Part shown: piece by piece, positions 58,672-64,000 of the stretch
How positions within the stretch are numbered: position 1 is the first letter of the stretch
Layout of the letters: every line of letters begins with the position of its first letter
From: Eretmocerus hayati
Lineage: Eukaryota; Arthropoda; Insecta; Hymenoptera; Aphelinidae
Length of the DNA stretch: 64,000 nucleotides
Reading direction: 5' to 3'
Assembly (NCBI GenBank): GCA_029851415.1
Contig: CM056742.1
Location: forward strand, 149,425,121 to 149,489,120
Position numbers and translations under genes: made by a program
Notes under the pieces: model-generated
Told to the model about the DNA's origin: nothing
Database searches by the model: none
Seen by the model: only the letters and a program-made list of their open reading frames with translations

Positions 58672-61350
58672 CAGTAGCAATTCAATACCATGCCCAAATA
58701 TCAGCCCTCCGTTGAAGTTGGAATGAAGCAATCCCCTTTTTGGTAACGCAAGCTTGATTCGTATTTTTACATGTTAATCAAATGGAGCCGTTTCAGCACC
58801 TCAGCTTGGCAAGACAATGACAGCTCCCAAAAGCTCATAAATTGAACGCATCTCGATCTTTTTAATCGTACCTCAACTCATTTTCAAGCTCATACCAAGA
58901 CCTTTAGATTGGATTCAAGTGGGTCCTTAATTATAAGGAACCAAAGCCGAGCTATTTAAGAAAGTAAAAACTTGAAAAGTTTCAAGTGTTCAGAAGAGGA
59001 AATTCTGAGTATGTTTTCCAAATGATGCTTCTCGTCTTTGGTTCGTTATAATCAAATGTCCTATAATTCATGTCGAAGGTTACAGAATGCGCTTCAAAAT
59101 GACCCTCAGTACGTTGAAGAATAATGAGATGTGTTTCGGTTAACTTCTAGAAAATCATTGCCATCTTGCCACGTTTAATTGCTCAAAAGCGCTCCATTTG
59201 ATTGACATGTAAAAACACTGATTGAGCTTGCATTCCTATACACGAAGGAGATTGCGCCATTTCAATTCCAACGTGATGTTCATCCTGGGAGGTTGTACTG
59301 AATCAACACGTGTTCAAAATTTTTTGACATTATTTTGACCCCATCGTCCTTTCTTGATCACTGTATGACACAGTAACCGTATCAGATACAACTATGTACA
59401 GTCCATAAAATCAATACCACATCAGTTGAGAAAGGACCGGAGTAAAATTACCATCCCATTCTGATCGATGAAACTCGTAAAATATCGTAATATAAACGTT
59501 ACTCAAATTCTACGAATTCTTATTGAATATTCATCTTCGCGTGGGAGTGATGAAAAAAAATCTTCTCTTACTCTCATATTACATAATCTAGCTTGCATAA
59601 AAATTCATCCACTGAAGAAGTATACACTTTTCACTCAAGCACATCCAGAAATCCAGCTTTCTCGCGCGCGCGCGTGCTCTCAATGAAATTTTACGCAAAG
59701 TTCAAGCTCATGAAAAATGAAAGGGGCGCGACGCTTGATCCTGGTCATTAGCCCGAGAGCAAACAGCTGTGAACGAGCCTCGGGGTGTATACGCTAGAAA
59801 AGAGCTCCACTCTCTCACTCGCGGGAAAACATTCGTCTCGCGTTGAGCGTATGCACGTGACGTCTAGGACCACCCGCGCCACATCGTCCGGTCGCACTTT
59901 GCGGCCGGACACCATCAAGGTATTATATATATAGAATTCTCCGGCGAGACCCGCCCGCGCGTGTAAACACAGCCATTCCGCTTTCTACATTAGCATGCAT
60001 CGGTTTTTCGCATTAGCCCCATTCAAAAGAGCCCCCCGCTTACCGTTTAGCATAAAAGGCTTTAGCGTACGTTTGCGAAAAAGACGTATGGAGGGCACCC
60101 ATGCTCAATATCCTCATAAAATATAAACCTTGTAGATTCAAAATATACAAATTTGCAGGTCAAACCTTCCAGATTTTTAACAAATATTAATATTTGGCTC
60201 TAATGTAGTGGAAGATTGTCAATTTTGCAATATGCAGCTACACACATGGTTCAATGTGAGTCCTACTGATATGAACTGAAAAAATTCTGAGCATTTGCAA
60301 GGCCGATTTGCCTTTTTCGGTAGTTATACATGAATGAGCAAGGTGGTCAGCCTTATTACCAAAAATCTATCGATACCAGGAGCACGATAGTTCATGAAAT
60401 GAGGAACTGAATAAGCCGAGCATGCCAATATGCCGTTACAGAAATTAATTATCAATTAGGATTGGTCGAGGGAACATATTGGATTACAATGCTTAACCAC
60501 ATTATCCTTTGACTATTTCATCTTCATAGGGGTGTTGAAATTGTAATGCCAATTACATGCCTTAATCAAATGCTTGCATCGATATACCATTAACTATGCT
60601 AGCTTATGGTTCATAAATCATTATCTCGTGTAATGTAATAGCTCGTGTATTAATCACGCGATGTTCATTGCAATGGAACTCTCAATAATAAGTGAGCTGA
60701 GTGTACCCAACATGCTTCTGTACCCAACTTGCCTCTCGATATCCTCCCATATGTAGGTCTCAGGAATGGGCACTCGTTGACCTTCCCGAAAATTTTTCCA
60801 TCGATTCTTATGTTGATACACGAGGAAAGTGATTGTTTAGACCGACCGCCTATAATTTCTGCGTCTCCCAAATGAGTCAAAGTGATTTTTCAATTTTTCG
60901 CATTTGCACAATGGGTCCGGCAAGGAAATTGTGTTTCGTAAAACCGATGACAGAAAGTTTTGGCGAATCCGATAAACACCTTCAAAATCCGTTTTTCAAG
61001 TCTCAAGACTTTTAAAATCCGTTCTTCAGAGCAGCAAAACTTTGATTTCAAGGTGCCTCCACGTGGTTATCTTGAAAAAACGTGCAGGGCGACTTTTTCC
61101 ACCACTCAGAACATGTTTATCACATCAAAATAGGTCGGAAATAGTGTTTTGGACCGGTAAAAAGCCCCAAATGGGATTTCACGGCGATAAAATACGGACT
61201 ACAACGATTTTCCGCACTTTATCGACGGTTCACATTGTTTTAAATAATGGGAGCAAGTTGGGTACAAACTTTTGTAAACTATCAAAAATCACCTTTTGGG
61301 AGAATTCAAACAGTTCGGCTTCAGTTGGTCCAAATTAAATGTACAGTAGA
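58672..61350. other. Non-coding DNA between the two genes' visible exons
   Basis: AT-rich. A CG-rich patch lies at 59640-60070, with (CG)n at 59662-59675 and the phrase GTCCGGTCGCACTTTGCGGC. No exon or element is supported. Confidence 0.55.
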
Positions 61351-61625
61351 ACCTCGCAACCCGCGTGGAAAAAAATCCCTGGGAAAATCATGGGAAAAAT
61401 TCCCTGGGAAAACCATGGCAAAACCATGGCAAAATCATGGCTCCTGTCTGAATCCCAGGCTTTTCCCATGGTCAAATCATCTTCGCAGCCATGGCAAAAC
61501 CCTGGCAAAACCCTGGCAAAATCCTGGCAGAATCCTGGCAAAATCCTGGCAAAATCATGGGATTTTATTCGAATTAATTCTCCCCATGGTTTTCCCAGAA
61601 TTTTGCCAGGATTTTCCCATGATTT
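61351..61625 (+). repeat. 11-bp minisatellite next to a Tigger-like terminus
   Basis: TACAGTAGAACCTCGCAACC at 61351 looks like a TA plus a pogo/Tigger-type left end (CAGTAGAACCTCG). It is followed by units of CATGGCAAAAC / CCTGGCAAAAT (11 bp), with inverted versions (GTTTTCCCAG, TTTTGCCAGG) at 61585-61620. No matching right terminus was found. Confidence 0.65.
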
Positions 61626-62240
61626 CGTGGATGATCTTTTGTACGCAAAAATTATAGAATTTCACGTAAACCAATGATCTTTTCATATTTCTCCTGCTAG
61701 TTTTGATACGGTTTCACCAGAAAATTACTGAGTCTGCTATTCGATAATAATCTATCAGATATCTTGCCGATAATTTACATTTTTCGTCACCTCCATCCAT
61801 TATGATACTCTCACCTTGTTGCGATTGCTCTATTGCTCGCATCTTTGGCTCCACTATTCTGCAGCGCCGATGGTCATCTTATTGTTATCATATGTTTTGA
61901 ATTATGCGCCAAACTTTGATGATTTCTATTTCGAGACCAAAAAGTTACTGTCTTATTTTCAGAATGTATAAAAACGAATGCAAATTTAGAGATATTTCGA
62001 TTCCACAACATTAGTTTTCTGCCTGAATAACTCATCAAATTAAATTCTATACGCTAAGTTTTTCGCAAAATCAGGAGTGGTAGTAGTCATAGTAGTTTTT
62101 TTAATAGTAATCAAAGTAGAACTAGCAGTAGTAACAAGGGTAGTAATCGTAATAGTACGTTAGTAGGAGTAGAACAATAAATGAATGTTTCAAAATCAAC
62201 TTAGAACATGGTGGTAGGTATCAACTCAACACGTAAGTAG
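61626..62240. other. Downstream region of the RS-domain gene
   Basis: AT-rich, with an imperfect GTA/AGT trinucleotide run at 62080-62170. ATTAAA on the minus strand (complement of TTTAAT at 62099-62104) could serve as a poly(A) signal about 140 bp past the stop. This is a guess. Confidence 0.4.
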
Positions 62241-62789
62241 TCAGTAGCGAGAGCGCGTGCTCCTCCGGCTTGCAGATCTGCTAGATCTGGACGATCTATC
62301 ATATGAAGACCTTCTTGACTTTGATCGGCGTCTAGAATGCCTCCGGGATCGATCACTACTCGCAGAATATCTTGACTGTCCACGTCGCTGCGAGCTTCGT
62401 CTAGAATAGGAACGAGTGCGAGATCGCGTTCGCCTGGAAGAACTGCGAGAATACCGCTTGATTGGAGATCGAGAGCGACTGCTGCAACAGCTTGCAGAGC
62501 GAGATCGACTAGGCGAATAGCGGCGATGTCGATTCGAGCAACGAGAGCTTCTTGAACGAGATCGGCGCCTCGACCGTGATCGACGCCTGGACTGTGATCG
62601 ACGCCTCGACCGTGATCGACTTTCCAAGTGTAGTGATTTGGTAATTGAGTTACGAATCGCGGGCGAGGAGCGTTTGTCTGTCTCTCCCAAAAAAAACGAC
62701 GACGATTGCTCTCCGATGGGTTTTGATTTTTTTCCTTGTAACTCTTGTACCTCGATATTTGCTGACGCCACCTTGACAAGTTGCATTCC
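62241..62789 (-). CDS. RS-domain protein, last coding exon
   Basis: After acceptor AAATTACAG the exon reads GMQLVKVASANIEVQELQGK, then SKPIGEQSSSFFLGETDK, and from about residue 50 a continuous arginine/serine domain (SRSRSRRRSQSRRRSRSRRR and onward) to the end (RRSTRSRY, TGA at 62241-62243). RS domains mediate phosphorylation-dependent contacts among splicing factors and nuclear-speckle targeting. No RRM or other catalytic domain lies in the visible part, so the precise family is not known. Reading another frame of the same strand also stays open for over 200 codons. I treat that as a consequence of the repetitive RS codons. The join to the upstream exon is phase 0. Confidence 0.85.
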   Translation of the reverse strand, partial: GMQLVKVASANIEVQELQGKKSKPIGEQSSSFFLGETDKRSSPAIRNSITKSLHLESRSRSRRRSQSRRRSRSRRRSRSRSSRCSNRHRRYSPSRSRSASCCSSRSRSPIKRYSRSSSRRTRSRTRSYSRRSSQRRGQSRYSASSDRSRRHSRRRSKSRRSSYDRSSRSSRSASRRSTRSRY

Positions 62790-63340
62790 CTGTAATTTAG
62801 GAAAAATAGGTTAGCTCCGTTTGATCTAAGGTAACTCATTATATGGATTTTACTCAATCTTAGAACAAAGAGCTGATCATGGTTTTTGGAAGTTTATACA
62901 AAATCTGCTAAGTCTACAGTATAGCTCTGGGCCAGACATTCGTTCGATGGGGATGAAATAATTCATTTTATAATGAACAAGGCACACGTGTCTAGAGGAA
63001 GATCAAGAGTTCTGTGCATAGTTGTCCTTTCAAAACGTCTCTTAATTCGATACCGTCTCAGATTATGTCCATGCGTGAAATTAGCATAAGCTTTCGGGAA
63101 CTTATTCACGATACCGAATTTTACTTGTTCAAAATTGTGGAGTACAACATTTTTTGAAATTTAGATTTGAAACTTTCTGTCAGAATATCACAAAGCACTA
63201 AACACACAGCAATATGCGAGAATGCAAGTACTTCCGTCGCAGATGGATCGATGCACGAACGAAAAAACCTGTTGTAATGCTGCCGAGATGAAAGAGTAAA
63301 ATACCGGTGTCTGCTGTAAAATTTGTGTAAATTCACATAC
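62790..63340 (-). other. 551-bp intron of the RS-domain gene
   Basis: Donor GTATGTG at 63340 downward, acceptor TTTAGGAAAAATAGG on + (that is, …CCTAAATTACAG on the minus strand) at 62790. AT-rich. The upstream exon's frame stays open into it as far as 63188, so intron retention would add about 50 residues. Confidence 0.8.
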
Positions 63341-63754
63341 CTCTATCGGCCTGGCATTCTTCATTATCTCGGGCAAGGATGGAGCCTCGATGGGCTCATC
63401 TCCGTTGGCGAGATTTTTCGGCTCACCCAACTCGTTGTCGTGTGATTGAAATGGTGGCAGAACTGGTGGAAGAACTTGTGCGCTGTTAGCCTGACTAGTC
63501 CCCTGATTATCGAGCGTTGGCGACGCTAAACGAGAGGAGTGAGCTTTTTCTTCGTTCTTTCCTGTAGTTCCTTTCGTCTTCTTAAGCGATGATGGCGGCT
63601 TCATAGGAGTTTTCTGCTTGGGACTACGCAGAGTTTCGCACTGGTTTGACAGAACCGTCGTAAAAGTCTTGGCATCGATTTTCGGCTCAGCGTGTTGATT
63701 CACATACCCTGTTGAGAGATTCATGAGTCGCTTAATCAAAATCTCAATGAGAGT
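63341..63754 (-). CDS. RS-domain protein, upstream internal exon
   Basis: The exon starts after CTTTTAACAG at 63755 and ends before GTATGTG. It has 138 complete codons, phase 0 at both ends. It reads TLIEILIKRLMNLSTGYVNQ, then a Pro/Lys/Ser-rich linker (SPKQKTPMKPPSSLKKTKG), LPPVLPPF and EAPSLPEIMKNARPIE. The low-complexity linker is typical of SR-related proteins. The first 20 residues look helical. No known domain could be named. The exon lacks a plausible ATG start with context, and the acceptor indicates more exons further right, outside the window. Alternative: it starts at an internal ATG (63724). Confidence 0.75.
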
Positions 63755-63848
63755 CTGTTAAAAGTGAGTATTCGATTATAGAAAAATCAATTATTCTGTT
63801 ATTTATTCCTGCAAGAATCGAGACTTGGAGTGAACACGGGTGGCACTT

Positions 63849-63967
63849 CGTTAGGTTGATGCAATTATATAGCATCAGAAACATTGTAAGGACTCATCCA
63901 TAATGAACGTTAGGTTGATGCACGCATATAGCATTGCAAACATTGTGAGGACTCATCCATAATGAAC
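63849..63967 (+). repeat. 59-bp tandem duplication
   Basis: CGTTAGGTTGATGCA … TATAGCAT … AAACATTGT.AGGACTC ATCCATAATGAA occurs twice in tandem (63849-63907 and 63908-63966), with about 90% identity. It lies in the intron upstream of the exon at 63341-63754. Confidence 0.9.
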
Positions 63968-64000
63968 GTTTGAGGATTTCAAAACACGATCATCGCGAAC

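Noticed and set aside
62201..62857. 218-codon frame overlapping the RS domain in another minus-strand frame
   Set aside because: RS codon repeats (AGA TCG CGA …) keep the shifted frame open; the protein is a D/A/L/V-rich echo and ignores the splice site at 62789.

Overview
This is an AT-rich arthropod nuclear sequence, most likely from an insect. It has spliced genes with GT/AG introns, a cell-surface immunoglobulin gene of the insect DIP (Dpr-interacting protein)/lachesin type, an arthropod-type TATA plus TCAGT initiator inside an LTR, and many Tc1/mariner-type MITEs, LINE remnants and LTR remnants. A hymenopteran is my guess from overall texture only. There is no sign of a prokaryotic operon, CRISPR array or plasmid.

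Two genes are supported. (1) On the + strand, four exons (7880-8038, 9939-10067, 49314-49531, 52045-52120) encode Ig domains 2 and 3 of a DIP-family protein. Intron phases agree at every junction (1, 1, 1, 0, 1), each Ig domain is split over two exons, and a 39.2-kb intron separates the two domains. Exons for the signal peptide, Ig1 and the C-terminus were not found and should lie outside the window or be too short to recognise. (2) On the - strand at the right edge, two exons (63341-63754 and 62241-62789, with the stop) encode the C-terminal part of an arginine/serine-rich (RS-domain) protein, probably a splicing-related factor. Its 5' part lies beyond the window.

Everything else is intron or intergenic DNA shaped by repeats. 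From left to right: a decayed Ty3/gypsy RT (5250-5640); a fold-back MITE (8698-8941) beside a minisatellite element (8946-9653); a three-layer nest at 11086-13380 (LINE interrupted by a fold-back element with a hammerhead-like core, itself interrupted by a solo LTR with a 4-bp target duplication); a tRNA-like pseudogene (14636-14707); a Tigger-like MITE (15130-15283); further MITEs (19016, 24651, 29692, 35256, 39282, 49701, 53402); 5S-rRNA-like repeats (26980-27930 and 28894-29012); paired perfect hairpins (28596-28782); two long copies of a 'capped' minisatellite element (21590-22706 and 38760-40309); a 1.9-kb higher-order decamer array with the same cap (42741-44715); an LTR/PBS remnant (51380-51746); and a second LINE copy (55035-58497) split by a 2.7-kb TTAA-flanked element that carries a 317-bp satellite array.

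The most unusual signals are the cap module of about 150 bp attached to different tandem-repeat bodies at four places, and the two datable insertion nests in which removing the inner element restores the LINE's alignment or reading frame.
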